Source of the DNA: Homalodisca vitripennis
Lineage: Eukaryota; Arthropoda; Insecta; Hemiptera; Cicadellidae
NCBI RefSeq assembly: GCF_021130785.1
Contig: NC_060207.1
Coordinates: forward strand, 104,965,001-105,029,000
Reading direction: 5' to 3'
DNA length: 64,000 nt
Made by a program: the position numbers and the translations under genes. Every line of letters begins with the position of its first letter. The first letter of the stretch is position 1. Shown one piece after another: positions 13,110-24,879 of this stretch. The notes under the pieces are model-generated. The model worked only from the letters and a program-made list of their open reading frames with translations. It was not told where the DNA came from and searched no databases.

Positions 13110-14980
13110 TTATCGTTAACGTTTCTTAATCATTAAAGTTTTCCATAGCATATTAAGTTATATATAATATATCAAACGTATAGTTATTTACCTACAACTA
13201 AGTATTGTCTGAAAATATTGATATACTATATATAACACAATTTAGGTAACTTACCATTACATGACGTAAAATTAGTAACAATTTTGATATATTGACAATT
13301 TAAATGGAATGAGGAAATAAAGCTCATTGATGGTAGCTTTGGAACCAAAGTTCGTTTGTTCTGAGGCATTGAACCCTGTTAATTCTATAAATAAAAATCC
13401 TGTTCTAGGAGCTATTTTGAGATTTAGATGCTCTGAACCCCTGTATTTCTTAACTCTACATAAGATTAGCGAGAAGAGAGTCGGTGACGCCGTAAATAAA
13501 CAATATTTTCATCTTTACTTTTTACCTGCAAAAAAGGAAAATAGACCGTCAATAATAATTTATTTATTATCAAGTTACCTTTTAGATCGAGGATGAGATT
13601 CCCATAGGTCTTATTACTTTTACGTTTGAAGAGGCCAAGGCAGGAACTATTTTAGAAATAATTGCTACTGAATTATATTTAAATTTTATTTCCTGTCTTG
13701 CAATGGGATTTACAAGATTCCAGTATCTGAATTCCGATATGGAACTAACACAATGCGAGTTGTCAGTAAAGGTTGTGTTTTTAACACAACCATGAGATGA
13801 GCTAGACAGTAATTTCTAGCAAGTCGTGTGTATCTGCAACAAGCAATTATTTGAGTCCAGCAACAGAAAAAGAAAAACCTTTAATTAGTTCTCACCAGTG
13901 GAAACAGTAAAATGTTTTGTATCATAGCACAGTGAACTGGAGAATGTGTGCCAATCTGTGATATTATGTATTAAATTGTGTTTAGCAAAAGAAAGGACTT
14001 TTTAGATTATGAAATCTTAACATTTAACATCTCAAATTACGAATTCTTTACATCTCTAATGTATTAAGCTTAAGGCACTGTAAATAATAAAAAAACTTAT
14101 AAAATGGTAAGGAGCAATAACTCCAACACAATATAAATGGTCTGCTTTGTCTCCCTCGTTCATTAATACTTCCCATTGTTACAAAACACAATAATGGAAC
14201 AGCTCGGACTTACTTAATCTTGTTGTCAATTACAATCTCATAACGGAGAACGTAAATGTTGTGGTTAATATAATGTGAATTGAAGATCAATGAATGCATT
14301 ATTACATTTCTTACAGTTTATTTACCGATAGTTATTTAAATGTTTTTTATTTACTATAAAACATTGGCTATAAACAAACTGTACCAACTATAATATTGTA
14401 AAATATACACTTATTGATCTGACAGGTTCAATTACTATAAGGAATAAACTCATAACACTTATAGTAAATTTATAACTATTAATGGTAATACTGTGTAAGA
14501 ATCTCTTTAAAACTGTTAGTGTAGTCTACTTTACACATAATTAACTAATTACATTTGAGGATAAGAAGAAACTTTTGGAAATTTGCTTAGGTACAATGAT
14601 CCAAAAAACTAATTAACACTACTTTCCGATATCTAAAATTTGATCACTTCTTCAGGTGGATAACTAATCTAAAATATAACTACATTTTAGGTGAAAATAA
14701 ACAAATGATTCCAAAGCATTGGGACATACAAAATGCGGAAATCATAACAAAGTAGTTATGTCAATTGTATACCCACTATCTTTAAAATATCCTCTTAACT
14801 AAACATATAATCAATAAATAACAAAGGTAAATAAACAACACGACTGCTCGAAATAGCAAACCACTGATAACTGTGGTTACTTACTTCAAAGATCAAATAT
14901 TAATCAATCAATGGAATACGAAGGACCTAAAATAGCATAACAACACAGATGAGAAAACAAACGGACGAAATGCCCTTTTA
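13110..14980. other. AT-rich stretch without recognisable genes
   Basis: Nothing is supported. The open frame at 13327-13596 (+) has no recognisable domain. Confidence 0.45.
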
Positions 14981-14984
14981 CTTT

Positions 14985-15190
14985 TTGCACTAAAATTATT
15001 GGGATTTTCCATGAACCAGTAGAAGCTCATGTACCACGTTTCTAGTTGATAGGATTTTTCTAAGAGTTACCGCTCGGACGGACAGACGTACGAACAAACT
15101 GCCCTTTGACCTGGTCAGAAGAAAACAATAGAGCTTATGTTTAGACATGGGTTTTCCCTTCACATGATTTTAAGAAGGCCCAGTAAAATT
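14985..15190. repeat. Fragment of an insect dispersed repeat with a GGACAGAC motif
   Basis: The stretch holds GGACGGACAGACGTACG near 15077, preceded by a CATGTACCACGTTTCTAG phrase. This layout (a descriptive phrase, then a GACAGAC track) is a widespread non-coding repeat style in insect genomes. The exact family and borders cannot be set by eye. Confidence 0.3.
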
Positions 15191-15596
15191 AATAAACTAT
15201 GCTTACAAGTCCCCATGTAGGCCTGCCGCGAATCATTGAGTATAACGTACAATATTTACTTGACATATATATTTCTTTATCTCGTAAGAAATGGTTCTTA
15301 TTAGGTAAATATTCATTTTGTATTTATGTGATGGTGTCCTTTTATTCATTGATGTAATACTATTACACAGATATATAATTCTAATAATGAGTCAATAATA
15401 ACAATATTTTAAACGTTGTTATAATATAACACCTTTTAGCTATTACTAATGAGTTATTACATTTATTAATGAGCAAAGACGTAATTGTTGTAACACATAA
15501 CACCTCATTAAAACTTGTGGATATCTCATGCCAATGAAAACTATGTCCACCATATCTTAGTACAAGATACACATTGTAATAAACTGAAGGATAAAA

Positions 15597-15682
15597 TGTA
15601 TATATATATATATATCCTATAACCAACAGCAAGTCAAATTATAAATTCATTAAGAAATGAATAACAGCTACATTTCAGAAAA

Positions 15683-15723
<41 letters not shown>

Positions 15724-15813
15724 TATATATATAAGTGATGTATCTTATAACCAACAGCAAGTCAAATTATAAATTCATTAAGAAATGAATAACAGCTATA
15801 TTTAAGAAAATCT
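15597..15813 (+). repeat. Tandem duplication of a 70-bp segment plus TA tract (period 128 bp)
   Basis: Positions 15616-15685 and 15744-15813 are nearly identical (starting C(C/T)TATAACCAACAGCAAG, ending AAAATCT) and are exactly 128 bases apart. Each copy is preceded by a TA run (15599-15615 and 15687-15733). The few differences suggest a recent event, probably slippage or unequal exchange through the TA tracts. Confidence 0.9.
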
Positions 15814-16559
15814 GACTGTTGAAGATATATTAATATTAAGACTATAATTAAATATAAAATAAATATATAGTTATACATAAATAAATAATACTGCAACTGA
15901 ACTAACCCTTATTAACTGTTATATTAAAAAGAATAAAAAACTCAGTTTATTTTATACTTGTATATATGTTAATATTCCAATATTATGTTGGATTTGGAGT
16001 GTTGGATATACTCATACAAAATTAGCTATAAATCTTTTACATGCCGTATATATTTTAAACCTATAGTCTTTTGAGATCACATGTTTCAAATCTTTTTACA
16101 ACAAAGAAGCCGAAATTCCCGCACTCGGCTAAATTTCTTGGATAAGAAGCGTATGCTTACTCAAGATCGAGGTTATAAAGTGTTCTTCCCCTCGTCACAT
16201 AAAGATTAATGATATTCAAATCCTCTTGACGTATTGTTTTTTTTTTTACATTTAACGAAAGCCAATAAACTGAAACTTGTTAACCTTCAAAGTATCCATG
16301 GTTAAAGAGATCAATGTATTTCTGAATATATTGTTTTATATTGTTTTTTACTTTAGATTAAATAAAAATTTCAAGCAAATTAGTAATAAATATACATATA
16401 TACTCACTATTATTTACATATTAGGTACCCTATTCTTTGTAAAATGTAATCTTGTGTATACGTAAAGTAATCAAGATTAATCATAATTCAAATCATATTC
16501 AATTTAATGAAAAAGTGAAAGTTCTTGAGTTACCCAGTATAAAGCATTATAAATGGCAT

Positions 16560-18020
16560 TTTATACTATCTTTTTGTGCGTACGGCAGTCTTTTGGCTTT
16601 AAGATCGTCAAACGTTTCCCACAAGACATAACGTAGTTTTCCCACGTGCTACCTAGTGGCCAGTATCAGAAAGCGAATCTGACCCAATAAAAGCTGTGCT
16701 TCCTCTCAAGTGAAACTCTTTTTCTTCAACATTATTCGTTTTCAGTATTTCATAAAATATTGTCACGAATTGTAATAATGTATTTTGTTTTCCTACAGTC
16801 TCTATTAAAAGATAGTCCTTTACTGATTTGTGGAGAACTATTTCACTTAGCAGTGAGAACCATCATCACAGAGTTGATCACTTCTATCAAGTATTCAATA
16901 ATTAGTATATTTAATGATTGTAAAGTGTCATCCTCATTACAAAGTACAGAGGGCGGTACTCCCTGTCTGCTCCTTGAAAACAGTTGAGGCAAGGAATGAT
17001 ATGCCGACGGCACATTCTACTCTATGTAAACCTCCTGGCAATTGTTAAAAAAGGAGTCTCAACATCTCAAGTCTCAATACATAAATCCTCCGACTCATAC
17101 AGTTAGTAATTAATTCTCTAACTAGCGCCATAAACCCATTGCAACATTTTTTGGAAATTTTTGAAAGTGTCACTATTACAGTTTGCACCGAGAACAATTG
17201 TAAAGGACGATCAAAAGCACAAGTATTTTATAAAATAATATTTTCTCCTTCCATAATAACCGGTTGCAGATGATCTAAGTTTCCATTCTTAATTACACCT
17301 ATTGGATGGTTAGTATGTTTATTTATAAATCTGTCAATGTAGTTTCTGTTTCATGTTGTAGATAACAAGTATGGTTTCTTTTCGTCATCGTGTCACGTTT
17401 GGTGAGATTTCGCCAGTATGCTATTTTCATAGAATCATTGATTCTAATACTACGGTTAGGCACATCAATGGCTTTTTTGATTACTGAATTATCAGGTTTA
17501 TTTGAGTTTTAATCTGATCCATAACCATCAGAAAAAACTCCGTATTATCTTTGTGGCTAGCTGCTGCTAGTTTCATCGATCCCTTTATGGATTTAATGTT
17601 CTGAAAGACAGAACCGTCTACTAGCATAGGTAAACTCTTATTAAAAATAATTAGTTTATACAAATATTTTTCAACTGCTTTGAACAACTGGAGGAGCTTG
17701 CAGTAAAAAATAACTGAATAATGGGAAACATCACTCTCGTCCAGAGAGGTATTAGCGTAGAAATATTGAGCAGATTGTTTAATATATCAGGTAAGTATTG
17801 TTGGTTTCCTCTGTTAGCAATAAAATGTTTCAAACTGTATCGTGAATATTTTTCGTAATATTTAGGAAAGGATTGGTTTCTTTTCTTTTAAATATTTCTT
17901 TTGGTTCAGTAACATTCGTAGTTTTATGATTTTTATCCTATTCTAAGTTTGATTCTGTTGGTACAAAACCACAAATTCTTTGAACAAGAAATCTTTTACT
18001 CATTTCGCTAGGAGCTTCTT
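16560..18020 (-). pseudogene. Decayed transposon-type ORF with a Cys-peptidase-like (ubiquitin-hydrolase-style) signature
   Basis: Read on the minus strand, coding-like blocks appear in order. Block 1 (about 17830-17650) carries DILNNLLNISTLIPLW and then TASSSSCSKQLKN. After a frameshift, block 2 (about 17640-17490) carries KSLPMLVDGSV and KSIKGSMKLAAASHK. Block 3 (about 17310-17050) carries GVIKNGNLDHLQPV and, after one in-frame stop, NTCAFD at 17210-17227. Block 4 (about 16830-16600) carries FHLRGSTAFIGSDSLSDTGH, then TAG, then VAR. The order NTCAFD then LRG-x4-F-x-GS...GH(Y)-x-A recalls the Cys and His boxes of ubiquitin-specific-protease folds. The stop sits exactly where Tyr of GHY would be. 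From memory, large uncharacterised hemipteran transposon-like proteins carry similar blocks. Several frameshifts and stops make it a pseudogene. Its autonomous family is unnamed to me. Confidence 0.5.
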
Positions 18021-18220
18021 GGAATTAAATATCGTGCCCTTCAGTTTCTGTAATCGCTATTACATTAGTAACAATGTTAAATTAATATATTTATAGTTGA
18101 ACTTTTTTATATTACGAGACACTTATCCGTGCTAGAGAAGCGTATATAATTGTTGAATAAAAGTATCAAACCCCGGGTTTGCTTGTAAGCTTTGAATGAA
18201 TATATTTAAAATAAATCTAA

Positions 18221-18307
<87 letters not shown>
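18221..18307 (+). repeat. Compound microsatellite (CT)n(TA)n
   Basis: About 21 CT units are followed directly by about 23 TA units. The tract ends precisely where the LINE 3' fragment begins at 18308, so it marks a probable rearrangement junction. Confidence 0.97.
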
Positions 18308-18309
<2 letters not shown>

Positions 18310-18637
18310 AAGACACAGGACGGTGGCTTATGAACAATTGCCTTGGCAGGCAGGAGGTCAGTCGTCAACAAATTACCAAATTCGATCAAAAATGCCACAA
18401 TGTCTAAGGCATTTAAAACTCGTCTGAAAACCGCGCTCATCTACGATTGGATGACCACCTAATTGGCTAGCCATGTGATTAGAGTGAGAAAATTATGTAA
18501 TGAATGAGAATTTGGGTGAATGAAAAACTGTAAGTCTGAATGAGAGCCACTGTAGTGATGAATGTAAAATTTTAGCTTTAACATGTTATGACGATTGCAA
18601 TGCAATTTGTATTGTTTTTATGCAATAAAACATTGAA
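18308..18637 (+). mobile_element. LINE (CR1/jockey-like) 3' end: ORF2 C-terminus plus 3' UTR
   Basis: The plus strand reads GRHRTVAYEQLPWQAGG, shifts by one frame, then VVNKLPNSIKNATMSKAF and KTRLKTALIYD to a stop near 18460. This matches the terminal segment of insect CR1/jockey-like ORF2 proteins, which end with an LPN-x-IK motif and a helix. The 3' UTR finishes with TTTTATGCAATAAAACATTG, a typical LINE 3' end with a polyadenylation-like AATAAA. No RT domain is attached upstream; the sequence begins abruptly after the CT/TA microsatellite. The protein starts almost exactly where the minus-strand LINE fragment at 20242-21313 stops, so I interpret both as one element divided by an inversion. 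A ten-base word TTGGGTTGCA (18638-18647) follows the 3' end. Confidence 0.75.
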
Positions 18638-18949
18638 TTGGGTTGCAGCTGATTAGTTCGAGGCGCGTGACAGACGTACCGCACAATTACTTGCTAGCCT
18701 TGGTCAATGTTTATTTTTTATCGATACTGATAATATTTTTGCAGTTTAAGGTGGCTTAGTTTTCTTTATATGTACGTGAACAATACTCTACCGTACCTGG
18801 TTATATAGTATAAAGTATTACACATTTTCAGAAAATTGTGAAGTACAACATTAGTTACTTGTCTAACATGTTACAACAGGTTTTTAACTTTACCATTATA
18901 ATTTAAAAATAGCTAGAATTTATTTTGAACACTTTACAGAAGAATGCTT

Positions 18950-20100
18950 TATACTTTTTAAAACAATCTCTTTTGAACTACACTAAAAAATCCTACAGAA
19001 TCCAAAACAAAATGCTGTCTATACAAGAAAAGCGTTTAAAAGTCAGTTCACAGATCTTCGTATAAAAAGAGAACTGCATCAGTTTCGATACTTCATTACA
19101 CGACCTTTCAGATAATACCCTACATGGCTAAATCGAACAATTGTTTATGCTATTGTAAAATTTTATTTTTTGAAAATTGTAAAATGTCTATTACCCAAAA
19201 AAAATCTAATGTAAAGCTTCCACATCAAACTAAAAGGAGTACACAAATTGTTTTGTATATCTGCACTTGAACTTGGCATTTACAATTTTGTGGTCTTAAT
19301 ATCTCTGTATAAACAACACCTTATGGTTCAAACCGTTCCGAAGATTCAAAATAGAATACAGTTTTATTTCATAAGAATGGTAGTTGAACATTTAGGGACA
19401 CTGTCCCACACCTAAAATATAAATTAAACTAATTTGAAACACTATACGCTTACTGAACCTAGTTTCTGATAGATACTAACTTTCTAGGACCAGCCTCTGG
19501 GACCTCCGGCTAATTGTTACGAATGTTATTGTTAGTTTTTTTATTAATTATATGTAGTTTATGTTTTATATATGCTGTTAATATTGTATATTCATAATAG
19601 TCACTGAAATCATTAAAGTTAAAAGTTTATGCAATCAGTCAGACGTATCAGCATGATATACGTTAAAGTAAACACCTATATTACCTTCGAAATATTGTTT
19701 ACTTATTAAGATAGCTTTCACCCATGTATTTGAGTAAATATTTCGGTGTTTTTATAAAGGTTTCAAACCACAAATATGAAAATAAATTTCTGTTTAAAAT
19801 GTAGCTTTCTCTACCTTAACTGATCATTATGCAAAACATGATGACAGTAAAATAATCATACAGAATTTGTTTCATATCTCTTAAAGAATGAAATACTAAA
19901 AATTGAGAGTTTTTAATTAATTATTGAAGTCGTAATAAATTTATTTTGTCAATCGTTACGAAATCGGTTACCAGTTACAACTTTTCAGATTTAGAAACTG
20001 TAGGATACTTTACGTATTAAACTCATTTTTCATGGCTGTTTAATCCTTGTTTTTTCGCATCAAAGTTTTTGTCAGATCATAGTTTTTAAATTAATATGAC
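18950..20100. other. AT-rich stretch inside the proposed inverted segment
   Basis: No gene is supported. IQN-x motifs near 18990 and 19350 vaguely resemble LINE ORF2 sequence but are too short to call. Confidence 0.4.
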
Positions 20101-20102
20101 TT

Positions 20103-20105
<3 letters not shown>

Positions 20106-20146
<41 letters not shown>
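20106..20146. repeat. (TA)20 microsatellite
   Basis: A pure TA tract of about 40 bases, some 130 bases from the 3' break of the minus-strand LINE fragment. Confidence 0.96.
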
Positions 20147-20149
<3 letters not shown>

Positions 20150-20241
20150 GAAATTAAATAAGGCTATTGCCATTTATACAATTTAATATAAATAAAAGTC
20201 GTTTGACAGGTATTTGGTCTTCCGATCATATGTTAGTTTGC

Positions 20242-21313
20242 TTATTTAAAACGCATATGTGACATATACGGCCAAAGTTTTCTGCCTCTAGTGTCATAAG
20301 AGTATACGTCACTACCTCTTATGACCTCGCATTTTGATTTGAAAAAAAGAGTTGTTTCCAGAATATAGAGGCAGGGAAGCGTCAACAGATTTTTGAATAC
20401 TTGTCTGCACGACTCTCTCTGTTGAAGTTTTGCGATTATTCTAACTGCTTTTTTCTGCAGGGTGAAAATTCTTTGAAAATGTGTGTTTGCACAACCTCCC
20501 CACAAGATCACTCCGTACGAGAGATGTGGGTAGATTATTCCATAATATGAGTCATCAGTACCTGAATTGGGCAGTATTTGGAGAGCTGCCTCAGAACATA
20601 AATGCCTGAAGAAAGCTTTGAACAGACACTGTCGACGTGAGAATTCCATGTCAGCCCTCTATCTAGGTACATCCCAAGGAATTTAGTCGAGAGGACGTGT
20701 TCGACTTCAGTTTCATCCAACATGACTGTTGGATTCCAATTTGAGTCTGTATTTCGCAAACAACATTTGATGAAAGTTGACTTTGATGGGTTTGTTTTGA
20801 GATTGAGCTCGTTGGAGTGCTGCATTGTATTGGTGAGCTCTGTAAATGTCACAATTTCTAGTTCTGGGATTGATTTTGAGCTGAAGGAGAGAGTCGTGTC
20901 ATCTGCGTACTGGACAATTTGCCCTTTATTAAGCGATGAGCTAGCGTCATTGACATACAATAAGAAGAGAAGCGGACCGAGTATGGAACCTTGAGGGACT
21001 CCACAACTCAGGCACTCCTCCCCTGACTGCACGTTTCAATTTTGACGAATTGTTTTCTATCACTAAGATACGATTTGAGCCAATCGAGAGGCACTCCCCG
21101 TAACCCGTAATATTCCAATTTGTTAGTCAAGGTGTAATGATCAACGCAGTCAAAAGCTTTCGATAAGTCTAGAAACACACTGAGTGTCTCTTTGACCTTC
21201 AAGTCCATCTACTATCAAGTCAACTAGACGGGCGACTGCGTCTAATGTTGACTTTCTACTTCGGAATCCGAACTGATTTATTGATAGCAATTTGTGACTC
21301 ACGATCCGAATTA
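20242..21313 (-). mobile_element. LINE (CR1/jockey-like) ORF2 reverse-transcriptase fragment, frameshifted
   Basis: Reading from 21313 downwards on the minus strand, the RT motifs occur in order: NQFGFRSRKSTLDAV (about 21285-21240), [14 protein letters not shown] after a frameshift, GVPQGSILGPLLFLLYVNDA (starting near 21000), the catalytic QYADDTTL box, LNLKTNPSKS, and FLGMYLDRGLTWNSHV. After another frameshift comes the thumb/C-terminal part with YGIIYPHLSYGVILWG, QKKAVRII and DTRGRK. The catalytic DD is intact, but at least three frameshifts disable the ORF. The element is 5'-truncated before RT motif 1. Unusually it also lacks its 3' end: coding similarity stops after DTRGRK near 20275. 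LINE copies normally keep their 3' ends, so this points to a later rearrangement. TTGGGTGCA (minus strand, 21314-21322) borders the 5' end. Confidence 0.88.
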
Positions 21314-21329
21314 TGCACCCAACAGTGCA

Positions 21330-22740
21330 TGGGCAATGAATGACACGTCTAATTTTTTACCGTCATGGTAAGCAAAGATTATATATTTTTCTGAGCCGTC
21401 GTTCAACTAGTACAAAAATAAAAGTTGGTGATAAAGTTTGGTAAACAATATGGAGTAGTGTATTTTAATTTACGACAAAGTTGTAAACACGTAGACCTGT
21501 GAGCCGAAATTTAAATTGTTAATAACTTTTTTTAAGTGATTGATGCAAATTTTATTCTATTGGTACAAAAAGGGTAAAACATTCTGATATAGTTTTTAAA
21601 ATGATTTGAGATGGTCAGCTCATAGTTATATACAGCTTGATCAGGGTGCGGTTTAAAACTACTCCCAATTCTACTGTAGCCTATTTTTCTGAAGGTTCTC
21701 ACGAAGGACTTGTCCCCACTTCTTCGTAGTGAAACATACAGCTTCACAATTGGCAGTTTTGACCTTTATTCTCCACTTCTTGGGCCATGATTCTAGGAGA
21801 TCAAGTTGTTACTGCTTAAAAATACTCGATTGACGAAGATACGCTGACCATACGCAGAATGAAGCACCCTCATCATACAGTACAAGGTCTATTCTGGAAG
21901 GTAGGTGGATGTCATTGGTACATTGGAGAAGTAATATCAGTCCAACTGTACTGATCTCTGTGTACACCGTCAAAGACTGGAGACATGAGATGGTCGGTCC
22001 AACGGATACAGTGTAATGACCAACTTGAAGATATTATGCTAGCAGTTGGAATATAGGTCAGGAGAGAGGGCTGCGTATGTACTGTATAGGGTCTACTGGA
22101 CTCTTCGAAAACCGCACTGGTCATCCTTACGTTAAAGATGGAAACCCTCCAGGAATCTATTAAATGAGCATAATTTTATAAAAATTTAATGAGATATAGA
22201 ACTAAATATTAGATTATGAATTAAAATAATTAAATTTTCCCTTTAAGATATTATTAAAAAGTAATTTATGTATCTTAGATAGTTATTTATGCACACATTC
22301 ATTTTATTACCCCAACACACTTTGACGCCTGAAAAGAATATAGATTGATCAAAAGCGGGGAAAGAAATCTACCTAGTACTATAATGTTCAAATTTGAAAG
22401 GAGTAAGAGGAAAGAGATAAGCCATATAAAATATATTTATGGTTATTATATTTATAGGTTGTATCTTTATATAAGTTAGATATTTTAACAGTAATTAAAA
22501 CATATCAATATTTCACTTAGTTAGAATAACAATACATTCTGAATTTTGCCATTCTTTTCTATATGAGGAGATAACTTTTAGTCATTGGTCTATGGATAGC
22601 TGCTGATAATCAAGTATAATTATTGATTTTGTGTTTGAATGTAATCCTCTACCATACAATATACTCTAAAATATTAATATTTAAGTTTGTAATATTTATT
22701 CGTACAGAAATCTTATCCCAATATCGATAGATATTTATTA
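21330..22740. other. AT-rich stretch without recognisable genes
   Basis: A GC-higher island at about 21840-22140 holds an open minus frame (21912-22124) without any family signature. Otherwise I see nothing. Confidence 0.4.
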
Positions 22741-22744
22741 AAAT

Positions 22745-23030
22745 TTGTCACGGTAACCCATGGTTTACAAATAATACAAAAAAATCCAACACATGCTGAA
22801 GCGAAGTTGTTCAACTTGCTGCCAGAAGAACCGAAGAGCACACCTGCACAACAACTAAAGAAGCGACTGACTGGCTGATAAAGAGATCCTTTTACTTAAT
22901 GGATGAGTACATGAAAAAATACAATAATTTTAATAAATAACCATTATTGTAACCGCATGACGCATTACTAATCTCCAAGATTATGCAAATAAAGAACTTA
23001 TCTATTGTCTAATAAATGAAATATAAAGAA
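22745..23030 (+). mobile_element. LINE 3' end of a second family (ORF2 C-terminus and 3' UTR)
   Basis: The plus strand reads QKNPTHAEAKLFNLLPEEPK, then AQQLKKRLTG, a one-base frameshift, WLIKRSFYLMDEYM and a stop near 22940. The pattern (A-x-x-LFNLLP, a lysine-rich helix, WL-x(5)-FY-x-x-DEYM) is the standard carboxyl end of CR1/jockey-like LINE ORF2. It differs clearly from the 18.3-kb element (LPNSIKN), so it is another family. The 3' UTR ends near ATGCAAATAAAGAAC. No RT domain is attached: this is a heavily 5'-truncated copy. Confidence 0.65.
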
Positions 23031-23049
23031 GTGTATGTTGAAATTGTTA

Positions 23050-24870
23050 TTATGCCTGTTATTAATAACATTTGACTTTTGCTTAGTGTTTAAAAAAAAG
23101 ACACGCAACTGTAATTTAATTATTGAAGTGAATGCTATATAGTCGGTTTTGAAAACAGCTAAATTCTAATATGTTAAGAAAGTTTGACTTAAAATGCAGT
23201 ACAAACATTAAACAATAATTATTTGAATAAATTTGACCAGGTCAGGTGTAAGCTGTACTTTATGGGTTTGTAGATTCAAACGTATTAATATTGTAAGTAG
23301 CGTTTAAAGATATTTTACCCATGGAGGAAAACACTAAATTCATTTCAAAGCTTCTTAGAATGTACAGAGAATGAGAAAATTCATTATGAGATCATAAGAG
23401 CATCAATGTGTGACAGGTAACGTCTCAGTTTACTGAACCGTAAGTGATAAAGCCATGCAATATCATAAAGCAAAGGCCAGTAGTTAACTATTGACCTGAA
23501 TATGTGAGAAGTTATCTCCTCTGTGCGGAAGCCGCAGTATTGGAGTTTACACTGTGTCCTGTGTAGCGTTTCTCTCCTTTTAGAACTGTGTAGTAGTACA
23601 TACACCCTAAACTTTCATTCATACTGTGTGGTCCGAATTCCGTGAAACTGCTATTAAATTTATATCTGAAATTTTGACTGCAAAGTACAGTAATATTTTA
23701 TTTGATTAAAAACTAATTTGATCATTTTCGTAGTTCTAGTAATAAACAATTCTATTATGAAAAAGCTCAAATGTTTTGACACTGCATAGATTTTGCTTCA
23801 CATAAATGCTGTACTAAAGTGTGTTTCATAAAATCATAATCATTATTACAGTACTAATTATGATATTTCAAAGAAATATATAAAATTATTCAGCGTGTAG
23901 CGTTTGTCTTAAATTTTATTTAGTGACATCAAATTACCAGTATTGATCATTTGTGTTTATTAATTTACTTATGAGAGAACAAAATCTTTGCTCTTCTAGA
24001 AAAATCAAGCAATATAACAGTTCGCTTGTATTATCTGGCAAAACTTTTACATAGGGGATGACTCCCCTACAGCTTCGAATCAAGAAGTAGGGGATGGAGC
24101 AGGTTGATACATTAATTAATAAGGTTACATATTATACGCGTCACTTAAATGCCTATTACTTTGTTGTATATCAGGAAGGTTTATGTGATGGCCGTCGTAT
24201 TGGCATAATGTAATTTAACGTGTAAGCATGCGAAAGGATAGAAGTGTAAGTGACGAAATTTATATGTTTACAATAAAATCTTCTTGTTCGGAAAAAAGGT
24301 TTTAGTACGTGATAACCTATATGTTCTTAGATCGTTTAGATTAATTACTAAAGTTTCAGTAACGACAATATTATACCTAAATTTTACTGAATCATATTTA
24401 GGACTACTGTAACTTCCTATCTCGGAATTTCTGCCACCAATATTACTTATTTAAATATAATTTAGAAAACTTGATTGCTCCTCATTCCTATAAGGCCAGC
24501 GGTAATGTGAGATTACAGACAATGCGCTGAGCGGAAGGTGCAATGAAACTAAATTCAATATTCACATTGAATCAACCCTTCCACCATTACAGTGTCATGT
24601 GTAGAAAACTCGTGTCCTTAAACATAATAGTGCACTCGGCAGTCAGTGAGAACACCTACTCATCTACAGTAAACTGTATAGTACCATCTTAGACCATCTC
24701 ATTTGTTCAAGGTATCTCTGATAAGAGACAAAGTAAAAGTTTGGTTTAAAAGTCTTCTTCGTCGCCGTTATTATGCGACACAAGAAAATAGATGAAATTA
24801 TGAATTTTATTTATACCCGTTAGAGACTTTTTTTTAAATCTTATCGCTGTTAATCTGCTCCACTTTTTGT
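23050..24870. other. AT-rich stretch without recognisable genes
   Basis: The open minus frame 23384-23605 (73 codons, Arg/His-rich) lies in a slightly GC-richer patch but matches nothing I recognise. Nothing else is supported. Confidence 0.4.
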
Positions 24871-24879
24871 CTTATCTGT

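Noticed and set aside
13051..13125. Intact tRNA gene
   Set aside because: Only the T-arm and acceptor-like end are present; there is no D-arm, box A or matching 5' acceptor strand.
18950..19520. Further LINE ORF2 remnant (IQN-x motifs near 18990 and 19350)
   Set aside because: The motifs are isolated, each only a few residues, and the rest of the reading frames is full of stops.
18308..21313. Twin priming as the cause of opposite LINE halves
   Set aside because: Twin priming places the inverted 5' part directly upstream of the 3' part. Here the order is reversed and 1.6 kb lies between, so a later inversion fits better.
23384..23605. 73-codon minus-strand open frame in a GC-richer patch
   Set aside because: No recognisable family, no convincing splice sites, no neighbour.
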